DNA of 64,000 nucleotides from Hyphomonadaceae bacterium UBA1849 (GTDB lineage Bacteria > Pseudomonadota > Alphaproteobacteria > Caulobacterales > Hyphomonadaceae), in contig DDIN01000004.1 in NCBI GenBank assembly GCA_002338565.1, positions 1 to 64,000 of the forward strand, written 5' to 3'. The notes beneath the pieces are model-generated. The model saw only the letters and a list, made by a program, of their open reading frames with translations, ran no database searches and had not been told where the DNA came from. Positions 1-8,283 of the stretch are shown piece after piece (position 1 is the first letter of the stretch; each line of letters opens with the position of its first letter). A program made the translations under genes and the position numbers.

Positions 1-1095
1 CGGGGGCAAGTCGATGCGGATCTGCGGGGCCAGCCGCTCGGCGATATTCTGCCAGTCGAGGCCTTGCACGACGGGCCCGTCGCTGCGGATGAAGGCCCGC
101 GTCTCGTCCCGCGTGTTGCCGAGGATCATCGGGATGTGGGCAGACTGGCCCGGCGCATCCGGGAAGAACGGATGCCGCGATAGCATGCGATAGTCGAGTA
201 CTGGTCCGAAATAGAGGCCGTGTGCCTCGTTGATTGGGTCGCGCGCTGTGAGGCCCTCCATCAGGCGCTCCATTGGAATGTTACGCAAATCGTCTGGCGT
301 AGCAGCGCTGGCCCCGATGGTTTCGAGAAAGCGTGTCGCGCGCGCGGTGCCGTTCAGCGGACCACATGCGGTGACTTGTTGGCCGCTCATCGTCGCTGCG
401 GAATGGAACAGGCCTTCAGCTGCTGGTGAGGCCATCATGGTCGCGATTTTTGCGCCGCCGCCGGACTGACCAAACACCATGACGCGATCGGGATCGCCAC
501 CAAAGGTCTCTGCGTTTTGCTTCACCCAGTTGAGGGCAAGTATGAGGTCCCATTGACCAGCATTGCCGCTATCAGGGAATGCTCCCGGATAAAGGCGGTC
601 CAGATAGAGATAGCCAAAAGCGTTGAGGCGGTGATTGACGGTAATGACAACCACGTCGCCTTTTGTGGCGAGGCGGGTTCCGTCATAGAGCTCATCTGAA
701 CCAGATCCGTTCGAGTACGCGCCGCCATGGATGTAGAACATGGTTGGGCGTTTTGCGCCGTCATTCAGGCCGGGTGTCCAGACATTGAGAAACAGGCAGT
801 CTTCGCTGATTTCTGGCTGGTTCGAGCGTTGTGGTGACGACGCACGGTAATTGATCGCATCCGTGATGTCGGTTCGACGGGTAGCCGGAGTTGGCTTGGC
901 AAAGCGCGAAAGGGCTGTGTCTTCGCCATAGCGGACCCCGCGGAAAACATTGATGCCGTCAGATTTGAGACCGCGCAGCTGACCGCTTGTCGTATCTGCG
1001 AGCACGGATGCCTCATCCTGTGCGAACGCACCCAAACCAGCGGCAAACGGGCTTGCCGCTGCTGCACCAAGCACCAGACGTCTGGATAGTTTCAT
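1..1095 (-). CDS. Carboxylesterase type B, secreted (C-terminus beyond window)
   Basis: The reading frame starts at an ATG at 1095 and stays open to base 1, so about 365 residues are visible and the C-terminus is missing. A signal peptide (MKLSRRLVLGAAAAS) precedes the mature chain. The oxyanion-hole motif YIHGGAYSNGSG and the nucleophile elbow FGQSGGG (Ser about 211) mark an alpha/beta-hydrolase of the carboxylesterase B family. It starts 19 bases after the sugar kinase stop and is probably the third gene of the kduD operon. By context it may remove ester groups from pectin oligomers in the periplasm; that is inference, because the family has broad substrates. The start is supported by a GGGAGGAACAC ribosome-binding site. 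Confidence 0.85.
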   Translation of the reverse strand, partial: MKLSRRLVLGAAAASPFAAGLGAFAQDEASVLADTTSGQLRGLKSDGINVFRGVRYGEDTALSRFAKPTPATRRTDITDAINYRASSPQRSNQPEISEDCLFLNVWTPGLNDGAKRPTMFYIHGGAYSNGSGSDELYDGTRLATKGDVVVITVNHRLNAFGYLYLDRLYPGAFPDSGNAGQWDLILALNWVKQNAETFGGDPDRVMVFGQSGGGAKIATMMASPAAEGLFHSAATMSGQQVTACGPLNGTARATRFLETIGASAATPDDLRNIPMERLMEGLTARDPINEAHGLYFGPVLDYRMLSRHPFFPDAPGQSAHIPMILGNTRDETRAFIRSDGPVVQGLDWQNIAERLAPQIRIDLPP

Positions 1096-1114
1096 GTGTT
1101 CCTCCCGGTTTTTA

Positions 1115-2116
1115 TTACCGGCGGACGTCCAGCCCTGACTCATTCATGGCGTCTTCGACTTCCTGCACATTTGTCAGGTTAAAGTCGCCCGGGATGGAGT
1201 GTTTGATGGCGCCCGCCGCCATAGCAAATTCGATTGTGTATTGAGGGTCTGCATCGTTCAGCAGGCAGTGCAGAACGCCGGCGGCAAACGCGTCGCCGCC
1301 ACCAATACGGTCCACAACACCCTCAAGCTCATGAGCGCGTGAGGTAAAAAATGCGTCGCGGGTGTAGTATTCGCCGATCAGAGACTGATTCGAGACCGAA
1401 CTCTGAGCGCGCTGTGTCGCGGCAATGATCTTCAGGTTTGGAAAAGTGTCGAACGCCCGTGCAATTGCATCTTTGCGCGGCGCTGGCTCCGTACCGAGGA
1501 GTAGGGCGATATCGCGCTCGTTGATGAAGGCGATGGTCGCGTGACTCAGAATATTCTTTAGAATGGCAGGGCCATTTCCGTCCCAGCTCTTCCAGAGAAG
1601 CTCGCGGTAATTGCCGTCAAATGACAGCTGAATGCCTCGTTTGGCACATTTGGCCGCCAGAAGCTGTGACGCTTCAGCGGGGCCGGGGCCGGTCGCAGGT
1701 GTTATGCCTGAAAGATGGATCAGCTTTACGCCGTTAAGCAGGCTGTTCCAGTCATAGTCGTCAGCAGTGGATGTTGCGAACGCCGAATGTGCACGATCAT
1801 AGATGATCCGCGATGGTCTGCGTACGGCACCTGTTTCCAGAAAATACATGCCCATACGACCGGCACGGGTCAGAATGTTCGATGTGCCAACGCCTTGTGC
1901 GCACAGGCCAGCAAGCACGCTGTCTGCGAGCGCGTTGTCTTCCGGAATGGCGCTCATCATGTCAACGGAATGTCCAAAACGGGCAAGGCTTACGCCGACA
2001 TTGGCTTCAGCGCCGCCGAACTGGACGTTCAGCGTGCCAGATTGGCCGAAACGCTCATTGCCCGGCGGAGAGAGGCGGAGCAAAAGCTCACCAAAGCACA
2101 GCACATCCGTTGTCAT
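1115..2116 (-). CDS. kdgK: 2-keto-3-deoxygluconate kinase (PfkB family)
   Basis: 333 residues, full length for the PfkB/ribokinase family. The N-terminal sugar-binding pattern (FGGAEANVGVSLARFG) and the C-terminal signature DRIGGGDAFAAG, with catalytic base Asp275, are both visible. The family phosphorylates 2-keto-3-deoxygluconate (KDG) to KDG-6-phosphate for Entner-Doudoroff aldolase cleavage. It follows kduD by 18 bases and precedes the esterase by 19, so one operon is likely. KduD makes KDG, which supports the substrate call; other 2-keto-3-deoxy sugar acids are possible. Confidence 0.85.
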   Translation of the reverse strand: MTTDVLCFGELLLRLSPPGNERFGQSGTLNVQFGGAEANVGVSLARFGHSVDMMSAIPEDNALADSVLAGLCAQGVGTSNILTRAGRMGMYFLETGAVRRPSRIIYDRAHSAFATSTADDYDWNSLLNGVKLIHLSGITPATGPGPAEASQLLAAKCAKRGIQLSFDGNYRELLWKSWDGNGPAILKNILSHATIAFINERDIALLLGTEPAPRKDAIARAFDTFPNLKIIAATQRAQSSVSNQSLIGEYYTRDAFFTSRAHELEGVVDRIGGGDAFAAGVLHCLLNDADPQYTIEFAMAAGAIKHSIPGDFNLTNVQEVEDAMNESGLDVRR

Positions 2117-2134
2117 GACAGCATGAGATCCATT

Positions 2135-2893
2135 TTAGCGGGCGAGCCAGCCGCCATCGACCGGCAATGTAATGCCCTGAACATAGTCTGATGCAGAAGA
2201 TGACAGGAAGACGGCCGCGCCGCCAAGGTCTGATGGTTTGCCCCAACGACCTGCCGGAATGCGACCAAGGATCTCGGTGTTGCGTTTCTCGTCAGCCTGA
2301 AGGGCTGCAGTGTTGTTTGTTGAGAAATAGCCCGGCGCAATCGCGTTCACATTGATGCCGTGCGCGGCCCATTCGTTTGCGAGGATACGTGTCAGGCCCA
2401 TTACACCGCTCTTGGAAGCAGTATAAGATGGAACGCGGATGCCGCCCTGATAGGAGAGCATGGACGCGATATTGATGATCTTGCCGCCTTTTTCGGCTGC
2501 GATCATAGAGCGCGCTACAGCCTGACTGAGGAAGAACAGAGTTTTGAGGTTGATATCCATGACCGCATCCCAGTCTTCTTCAGTGAAGTCGATGGAATCA
2601 TTGCGTTTGATGATGCCTGCATTGTTCACGAGGATGTCGATCTCGCCGAGGTTTTCGCGTGTTTCCGAAACAATGCGCTCAATCGGCTCCATGCTGCCAA
2701 GGTCAGCCATAATGACATGAGCTTTGCGGCCGGTTTTTTCGACAAGTTCCACAGTCTCTTCAGGACGCGAACGGCCCACCAGAGCGACATCTGCGCCTGC
2801 TTCCGCCAGCGCAGCGGCCATGCCTTGTCCAAGACCGGTATTTGCGCCGGTAACGATGGCAGTTTTGCCTGTAAGATCGAACGGGTTGGACAT
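2135..2893 (-). CDS. kduD: 2-deoxy-D-gluconate / 2,5-diketo-3-deoxygluconate dehydrogenase
   Basis: Short-chain dehydrogenase of 252 residues from the ATG at 2893, chosen over an upstream in-frame ATG because an ACGAGG ribosome-binding site precedes it. The NAD-binding motif TGANTGLGQG, the NNAG motif and the catalytic set Ser144, Tyr157, Lys161 (YTASK) are present. The sequence resembles KduD, which reduces the diketo acid from unsaturated uronates to 2-keto-3-deoxygluconate. It is the first gene of the operon kduD-kdgK-esterase. A palindromic LacI-type operator lies 57 bases upstream of the start. Confidence 0.85.
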   Translation of the reverse strand: MSNPFDLTGKTAIVTGANTGLGQGMAAALAEAGADVALVGRSRPEETVELVEKTGRKAHVIMADLGSMEPIERIVSETRENLGEIDILVNNAGIIKRNDSIDFTEEDWDAVMDINLKTLFFLSQAVARSMIAAEKGGKIINIASMLSYQGGIRVPSYTASKSGVMGLTRILANEWAAHGINVNAIAPGYFSTNNTAALQADEKRNTEILGRIPAGRWGKPSDLGGAAVFLSSSASDYVQGITLPVDGGWLAR

Positions 2894-2949
2894 ATTGGCC
2901 TCGTTTTTCTGTCGCGTTTCTGGAAGGGAAATACCCTTCAAACTCACCT

Positions 2950-2966
2950 ATGGTAACCGGTGTCAT
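2950..2966. promoter_or_regulatory. LacI-family operator upstream of kduD operon
   Basis: The 17-base site ATGGTAACCGGTGTCAT is a near-palindrome centred on ACCGGT. Its exact reverse complement occurs at 5628-5644, and a fully symmetric variant lies at 11072-11087. All three lie just upstream of genes of the same catabolic locus. Assignment to the regulator at 2999-4084 is inference from proximity and from the central CG typical of LacI-family sites. Confidence 0.75.
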
Positions 2967-2998
2967 AACATCGAGAAAACACACTATCAACCGGTAAG

Positions 2999-4084
2999 CT
3001 AGCTGTTTGGTCTCGCTGTGGACTGGCGAACAATGATTTCCGGCGTGAACTCTTTGACGAACTTTGTGTTCTCGCCGCGCAGTTGTTCCAGAAGGCGGGT
3101 TGCGGCTTCCTGGCCCATCTCGCGGATCGGTAGTTTTACGGTTGTCAGCTGTGGCCAGATTCGTGCCGCCATCGGCGTGTCGTCAAAGCCGACAATTGAA
3201 AGGTCTTCAGGCACGCTCAGCCCGGCCTTGCGTGCCGACGTATAAATACCAATCGCCATCTCGTCGTTACCTGCGAAGATCGCGGTAGGGCGTTTGGCGC
3301 GGGATAGAAGATTATCGGCAGCCTGCACACCGGAATCGAAGGTGTATCCGGCTTCCAGTGTCAGAGAGCTCTCAAGCTCAATGCCGAACTCCGCCAATCC
3401 ATTGCGGAAGCCGTAAAGACGTTCGTGGGCAGACCGGAAGCTTTTAGGGCCGTGGATATGGGCGATACGCTTATGGCCGAGCGTTGCCAGATGGCGGGCC
3501 GCCTGCGCTGCGCCCTCGGCATCCTGCGTGCGGATCATGCGGTAGGGCTCATCGAGCTCAACTGAGGCAATGCGCACATAATTGCAGCCAAGCTCTTCAA
3601 GCTTGTGAGCCAGCGCATCATCCTCTGAAACCGATGGCGGCATGATCATGCCGGATGGGCGATGACGCTCTACGAAGAGGCAGATTTCTTCCTGATAGTT
3701 CGGATTGGTCCGGTCTACCGGCTGCAGAACGAGCTGATAGTCGGTGACGGACAGCGCATCGAGTATGCCGCGCTGCATATTCACAACGTATTGTGGGCTC
3801 GGGTTATCGTAAGCGAGGCCGATCAGATAGGATTTTCGGAAAGCAAGAGCACGCGCTTGCGGGTCAGGCCGGAAGCCATGTTCTGCAATAATGGCCTCAA
3901 CGCGCTTGCGCGTATCTTCGCTCACCAGAGGCGAGCGGTTGATAATGCGGGAAACAGTTTTCTTCGAAACGTTTGCCAGACGCGCAATGTCGTTGATTGT
4001 AACGCGCCCTTCGATACCGGTCCCGATATCGTCCAATCCCGAAGGGCGATCGCTGTTTTCTTTACTGGCCACTGTCCGTACCAC
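2999..4084 (-). CDS. LacI-family transcriptional regulator
   Basis: 361 residues, beginning with a GTG at 4084; an in-frame downstream GTG is also possible because no strong ribosome-binding site is seen. The LacI helix-turn-helix is clear (VTINDIARLANVSKKTVSRI, about residues 29-48), followed by the periplasmic-binding-like effector domain (GFDDTPMA near the C-terminus). It lies between the kduD operon and the pectate lyase gene, so it probably represses the uronate/pectin locus until an intermediate such as KDG accumulates. Three matching operators in this window support local control; the effector is not visible in sequence. Confidence 0.9.
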   Translation of the reverse strand: MVRTVASKENSDRPSGLDDIGTGIEGRVTINDIARLANVSKKTVSRIINRSPLVSEDTRKRVEAIIAEHGFRPDPQARALAFRKSYLIGLAYDNPSPQYVVNMQRGILDALSVTDYQLVLQPVDRTNPNYQEEICLFVERHRPSGMIMPPSVSEDDALAHKLEELGCNYVRIASVELDEPYRMIRTQDAEGAAQAARHLATLGHKRIAHIHGPKSFRSAHERLYGFRNGLAEFGIELESSLTLEAGYTFDSGVQAADNLLSRAKRPTAIFAGNDEMAIGIYTSARKAGLSVPEDLSIVGFDDTPMAARIWPQLTTVKLPIREMGQEAATRLLEQLRGENTKFVKEFTPEIIVRQSTARPNS

Positions 4085-4086
4085 AC

Positions 4087-4122
4087 CTGAGGCTGATATT
4101 TTGCAAAAGCATACAGCCTCAG
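4087..4122. repeat. Inverted repeat just upstream of the LacI gene
   Basis: Nine-base arms CTGAGGCTG (4087-4095) and CAGCCTCAG (4114-4122) flank an 18-base spacer containing TTTTGCAAAA. It falls within the 59 bases between the pectate lyase stop and the regulator start. It could be a terminator-like hairpin for the lyase, though no T tract follows, or a structure in the regulator leader. Confidence 0.5.
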
Positions 4123-4143
4123 AAAGCGTCGTATAGCTGAAAT

Positions 4144-5547
4144 TTAAGTGCCGCGAGCGCTGAGGTCACCGCTGAGGGCAGCTTCATTGCGCGGGCTCAT
4201 TGTGTTCAGATCCCAGTTTTCCGGGTCAAAAGCGCGGCGAACCTCAGGAAACTCGGGGTATCCACCAACTTCGTCCTGGCTATCGATAATGCCGCCGCGT
4301 CCTTCTGCGGCGTCCGCGGTCACGCGAACGTCATGTGTGTCGCGGTCCCAAGGGCGCGCGCCTGCATTGGTCAGGACGTAGGTTTCGACCTGATCGGATG
4401 GGAGAATGCGCAGTGATTCGAGGTCCATGTGCGCAGAATCCGCTGTCAGGAACTCAGCTGGACCAACGGTGTAATGACCGTACATCGGCGCATCATGGCC
4501 CCAACGGTCTACGGCAATATTGTCGCTCTCATAGATAGACAGATCGCCGATGCCGCCAATCATCACCATTGGCAGGTCGGGCTGTGTAGACGGACCATAG
4601 CGCATGACGTTTGAAACGAGGTCCATCTCGCCAAGCTCAGGTGCATGACCAGCCCATTCGAGCGCTTGCAAGTTGTAGTGAACTGCACGTTGGCCTGGAT
4701 TGTAGATGAAATTGTTCACGATCGCGCCGTGCACGTCGCCTTTGAACAGTGGGCTGCGCTCATAGTTGGACGAATACAGGTTTGCATAGAGCACGATATT
4801 GTTCACGTGATCGTGGATGAGAGAGCCTTTGGAATGCTCGCCTTTTGCGTGAACAGAATGTGCGAGGCCCTCTGCGATAATATTGTTGGAATACAGCACG
4901 TCATGCGACGCATTCTGGTGCCATTCTTCAGGCGTCTCGCCAGAGAAACGGCGGCTTGATGAAGACAGGTTCTCATCAGTTGCCCAGCTGAAAGAGCAAT
5001 GGTCGACGACAATATTGTAAACGCCGCCTGTAGACAGCCCGTCAATGTCATCACCTGAGCGTTCTGGCATGCCGCGGTCGCCCGGACGGACGCGCATGTG
5101 CTGAACGATAATATCGTGACCGGAAATCGTGAAACCACCGCGGATCAGTGTGATGCCCGGGGAGGGGGCCGTCTGACCTGCAATTGTGATGTCTGACCCA
5201 CGGATAGGCAGGTTGTTGCCGTCCAGGTCAATCGCGCCAGCGACTTCAAAGACGATCGTAACCGGACCGTCATGTTCCGCTTCCAGCGCAGCGCGAAGCG
5301 TGCCCGGGCCTTCGCTCTCAAGAGAGGTGACTCGAACAATCTCGCCGCCATTGCCGCCATTGGTGACAGATTGCGCGTATGGGGGGAGGCCGTAATCCCA
5401 TCCGATGGCGTCTGGCGCTGGCAGGGTATAGCTCACTGCAGGCGCTGCAACTGGCTCAACGGCCGTTGCGCAGCCGGCCATCAGGGCAGGTCCTGCCGTG
5501 AAAAGCGTCGTCGCGATGAGTGCGGTGCGAAGTTTAGAAAAGCTCAT
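4144..5547 (-). CDS. Secreted pectate lyase-like protein (PL1 type)
   Basis: 467 residues from the ATG at 5547, which has a strong GGGGAGGAA ribosome-binding site; the longer frame upstream lacks one. The N-terminus is a signal peptide with a possible lipobox (LMAGC). The body is a parallel beta-helix polysaccharide lyase: repeated short strands, calcium-site region DHCSFSWATDEN and downstream arginine region GQRAVHY fit pectate lyase family 1. The enzyme would cut polygalacturonate by beta-elimination outside the inner membrane, feeding unsaturated uronates to KduD and KdgK. An operator at 5628-5644 lies upstream. The exact family is judged by eye. Confidence 0.8.
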   Translation of the reverse strand: MSFSKLRTALIATTLFTAGPALMAGCATAVEPVAAPAVSYTLPAPDAIGWDYGLPPYAQSVTNGGNGGEIVRVTSLESEGPGTLRAALEAEHDGPVTIVFEVAGAIDLDGNNLPIRGSDITIAGQTAPSPGITLIRGGFTISGHDIIVQHMRVRPGDRGMPERSGDDIDGLSTGGVYNIVVDHCSFSWATDENLSSSSRRFSGETPEEWHQNASHDVLYSNNIIAEGLAHSVHAKGEHSKGSLIHDHVNNIVLYANLYSSNYERSPLFKGDVHGAIVNNFIYNPGQRAVHYNLQALEWAGHAPELGEMDLVSNVMRYGPSTQPDLPMVMIGGIGDLSIYESDNIAVDRWGHDAPMYGHYTVGPAEFLTADSAHMDLESLRILPSDQVETYVLTNAGARPWDRDTHDVRVTADAAEGRGGIIDSQDEVGGYPEFPEVRRAFDPENWDLNTMSPRNEAALSGDLSARGT

Positions 5548-5627
5548 TTGGTATTTCCTCCCCGGAAAAGTGTGCTCTCGATATTTTGTTGTTGGATAAA
5601 CGTACAACAACGTCTAGACAAGCATGA

Positions 5628-5644
5628 ATGACACCGGTTACCAT
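5628..5644. promoter_or_regulatory. LacI-family operator in divergent lyase/hydratase promoter
   Basis: ATGACACCGGTTACCAT is the exact reverse complement of the site at 2950-2966. It lies between the divergent starts at 5547 (lyase) and 5690 (hydratase), where one bound repressor could control both. Confidence 0.78.
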
Positions 5645-5689
5645 CGATGTCCATAACGACAAAAGAAATAAAGAAAACGAGGCTTGGAA

Positions 5690-6499
5690 ATGAGCGAGGA
5701 AACAAAAACACAGAAACTCGCTGGATCAGATGCGCGGGCTGAGGCATTCGTCACAGCGCGTCGAAGCGGTGCCGGGATCGACGTGTATCCGGGCGACCTG
5801 CCAGCCAGCCTCGACGAAGCTTACGCTATTCAGGATGCGGCCATCGCGCTTTGGCCTACTGCCATTGCAGGTTGGAAAGTTGGACGGATTACTGGCGAGT
5901 ATGAAGCAAAGCTCGGTCATGATCGTCTGGTTGGCCCTGTATTCGAAGAATTTTTCCACCGGAACTCCGGTGATGTGCTTGAGCTTCCCGTGTATGTCGA
6001 CGGTTTTGCTGCTGTTGAAGGTGAGGTAACCGCCGTAATCAGCAAAGATGTCCCTGCCGGTAAAACGGACTTCACCACTGAGGATGCGCTTGAGTATATC
6101 GGTGCGTTGCATTTCGGCGTTGAACTGGCGAGTAGCCCGTTCAAAGGAATCAACGATTTTGGCCCGTTGGTGACGATCTCCGATTTCGGAAACAATCGCG
6201 GCCTGATCCTTGGTCAGGAAATTGCTGACTGGCGCGACATGAGCCTTTCAGAATGGACCTTCGAGACCTTTGTAAACGAGCAGTCCGTCGGGCGCGCAAC
6301 ACCAGAAGGACTTCCTGGTGGTCCTGTCGAATCCGTTCGTTACCTTCTTGAGAACACAGCGAAACGTGGCCTGCCGCTGAAGGCTGGCATGATGGTGCTC
6401 ACGGGCGCTGTAACCGGCGTGCATGAAGCTTTTGCTGGCGACAGCGCGTCCGTCACGCTGGCTGGAGAAGAGATTTCACTTCGATTGACGGAAGCATAG
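5690..6499 (+). CDS. 2-keto-4-pentenoate hydratase / fumarylacetoacetase-fold protein
   Basis: 269 residues from the ATG at 5690; an in-frame TTG two codons upstream is less likely. The sequence (GWKVG near residue 62, AVEGEVTAVI with acidic metal ligands, GVELASSPF, LTGAVTGVHEAF) fits the MhpD-like branch of the FAH superfamily, whose members hydrate 2-keto-enoic acids or cleave keto sugar acids using a divalent metal. It is divergent from the pectate lyase and shares its operator, so it is probably catabolic for uronate-derived keto acids. The substrate is unknown. A rho-independent terminator follows. Confidence 0.75.
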   Translation: MSEETKTQKLAGSDARAEAFVTARRSGAGIDVYPGDLPASLDEAYAIQDAAIALWPTAIAGWKVGRITGEYEAKLGHDRLVGPVFEEFFHRNSGDVLELPVYVDGFAAVEGEVTAVISKDVPAGKTDFTTEDALEYIGALHFGVELASSPFKGINDFGPLVTISDFGNNRGLILGQEIADWRDMSLSEWTFETFVNEQSVGRATPEGLPGGPVESVRYLLENTAKRGLPLKAGMMVLTGAVTGVHEAFAGDSASVTLAGEEISLRLTEA

Positions 6500-6531
6500 T
6501 CCCTGATTTTCTGTCACATGATCTGAAGTGA

Positions 6532-6561
6532 GGGGCTCGCCTTTGGCGGGCCCTTCTTTTT
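6532..6561 (+). terminator. Rho-independent terminator after the hydratase gene
   Basis: GGGCTCGCC-TTT-GGCGGGCCC forms a 9-pair stem with one T-G wobble, followed by TTCTTTTTAT. It reaches the last codons of the convergent GH43 gene. Confidence 0.75.
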
Positions 6562-8185
6562 ATCTGCTGTCGCGCAATGCCCTATACTGCAGGTTATAAA
6601 ATCGGGCAGCGCCTTCGCGGGACGAATAGATCCCCGGACGCAGGCTGAGAAAGCCGTAGGCGACATTGTGGTGATAGCCTGAAACTTCCATCTGCACGTC
6701 CATTTTAGACCAGCTTTCGCCATCTAGGCTGAAATAGTAGGTCAGCACGTGCTCATCATTTTTCATGCGAATGAAGAGGGTTTCCGTACCCGCAGGAATA
6801 TCGGCTGCGCGCCGGCGTGACATCCCATAACGATGGAAAAGAAGCCCGTCATCATTGAACGCGAGACCGGCATATAGCTGGTCATTGTAGAAGGCGAGCA
6901 GTCCTGCTTCATTCCCTGCTTCGCGCCGGATCTCGACGGTGACTTCATAAGATAAGTCACCAGCAACAAAGCAAAGTGGAGAGCTGTCATCAGGGCTCTC
7001 GCCGCGCGCCTCCAGTGCCAGTCCTGGCTGAAGCAGGGATATGCGCTCATACTCGTCGCGAGACGGTCTGAAAAAGCGCCATTGATCAGCGAGACTGGAG
7101 CCTGAAAAGTTATCTGAGTGAGGCGTGCCGTGCGGAAAGCTTCTCTCCGCTGCGGGAATAGAGAAGGTCGACGACAAATCACCACCGAGCGATTCCCACC
7201 AACCGTCTTCGCGCCAACGGACGGGTTCGAGCAGCGCTTGCCGGCCTAATGTCCAAAAGCCGTTTTCATAACCATGAGAAATGAGCCACCAGTCACCGTT
7301 CGGACCGTCGATCAGTGTCGCATGACCGCGTGACCACCATTGTTCGTCGCGTGTCAGGGTTCGAACCTGCGGATTGTTTGGTGCGTGCTCCCATGGGCCA
7401 TGGACCGAGCGGGATCGTGCACTGATAACCATATGGCTCGTCGGTGGGCCGGCCGTTCCGCCAACGGCCGTGAGCATGTAGAACCAGTCATCTTTGTGGA
7501 GCATTTTCGGCCCTTCAGGGCAGAAGCATTCCACGTCCCAGCTTTCAGGATAGCGCCATGGATCATAAATGTGGGTGACGTCGCCATCCGTGGCGAGGCC
7601 ATCATCTGTCAGCCTGATCATGTCGCCGTTCGATAAAAACAGATAGCGTTTACCGTCTTCGCCGACGATATGCCCCGGATCGATATGATCTGGCAAAAAC
7701 AAATCGACAGGCTCTGACCACGGGCCTTCGATATTGTCAGCTGTAATCACATAAATCGAGCGGTAATCCTCGGTGCGAGCTGGAATATAGAGATAGTACC
7801 GGCCTTCATGCAGTACGAGATCAGGTGCCCAGACCGAGCCTATATAAGTGTTGAGCGCAGGGGCAACCGGCTCCCAGTTTACGAGGTCATATGACCGGTA
7901 AATCATCAGGCCCGGATATGCCTCGAAGGTTGAAAAGGTAACGTAGTAGACGTCGCCATCACTTATGATTGCCGGATCAGGATGATCGCCTGCGAAGATC
8001 GGATTCAGGAAGGTGCCATCTCCACGGTCAGCGATACGCTGGTCCTCATAACCAAAACCCCATTCGCGATCGTCAGCGGTCGAACGCGGTTCTTCTGATT
8101 GGCGCGAACACGCGTTTAACACGGGAAGCGTTATACCTGTCGCGGCGAGTGACTGAAACAGTTGACGGCGGGTAGGGCGTGTCAT
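6560..8185 (-). CDS. Glycoside hydrolase family 43, predicted lipoprotein
   Basis: 541 residues from the ATG at 8185, which has a GGAGGT ribosome-binding site; the longer frame runs into the upstream terminator. The N-terminus carries paired arginines, a hydrophobic stretch and a cysteine (LNACSRQ), suggesting a lipoprotein or Tat-type signal. GH43 hallmarks are seen: HPDPAI with the catalytic base Asp, VWAPDL, and CPEGP with the likely acid Glu. A beta-sandwich C-terminal domain follows from about residue 330. GH43 enzymes remove arabinose or xylose side chains, which fits debranching of pectin or arabinoxylan. It lies downstream of the receptor gene behind a terminator. Confidence 0.85.
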   Translation of the reverse strand: MTRPTRRQLFQSLAATGITLPVLNACSRQSEEPRSTADDREWGFGYEDQRIADRGDGTFLNPIFAGDHPDPAIISDGDVYYVTFSTFEAYPGLMIYRSYDLVNWEPVAPALNTYIGSVWAPDLVLHEGRYYLYIPARTEDYRSIYVITADNIEGPWSEPVDLFLPDHIDPGHIVGEDGKRYLFLSNGDMIRLTDDGLATDGDVTHIYDPWRYPESWDVECFCPEGPKMLHKDDWFYMLTAVGGTAGPPTSHMVISARSRSVHGPWEHAPNNPQVRTLTRDEQWWSRGHATLIDGPNGDWWLISHGYENGFWTLGRQALLEPVRWREDGWWESLGGDLSSTFSIPAAERSFPHGTPHSDNFSGSSLADQWRFFRPSRDEYERISLLQPGLALEARGESPDDSSPLCFVAGDLSYEVTVEIRREAGNEAGLLAFYNDQLYAGLAFNDDGLLFHRYGMSRRRAADIPAGTETLFIRMKNDEHVLTYYFSLDGESWSKMDVQMEVSGYHHNVAYGFLSLRPGIYSSREGAARFYNLQYRALRDSR

Positions 8186-8207
8186 CTGGAACCTCCGTTT
8201 AGATAAG

Positions 8208-8241
8208 AAAAAAAACCGGCGCCACAGGGAAAGCACCGGTT
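8208..8241 (-). terminator. Rho-independent terminator after the TonB-dependent receptor gene
   Basis: On the minus strand AACCGGTGC and GCGCCGGTT form a stem with one wobble pair, followed directly by a run of eight T. It separates the receptor gene from GH43. Confidence 0.85.
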
Positions 8242-8283
8242 TCAGTTTGATCTGCAGAACAGGAGATAGTTCTGAGGGAGAAC

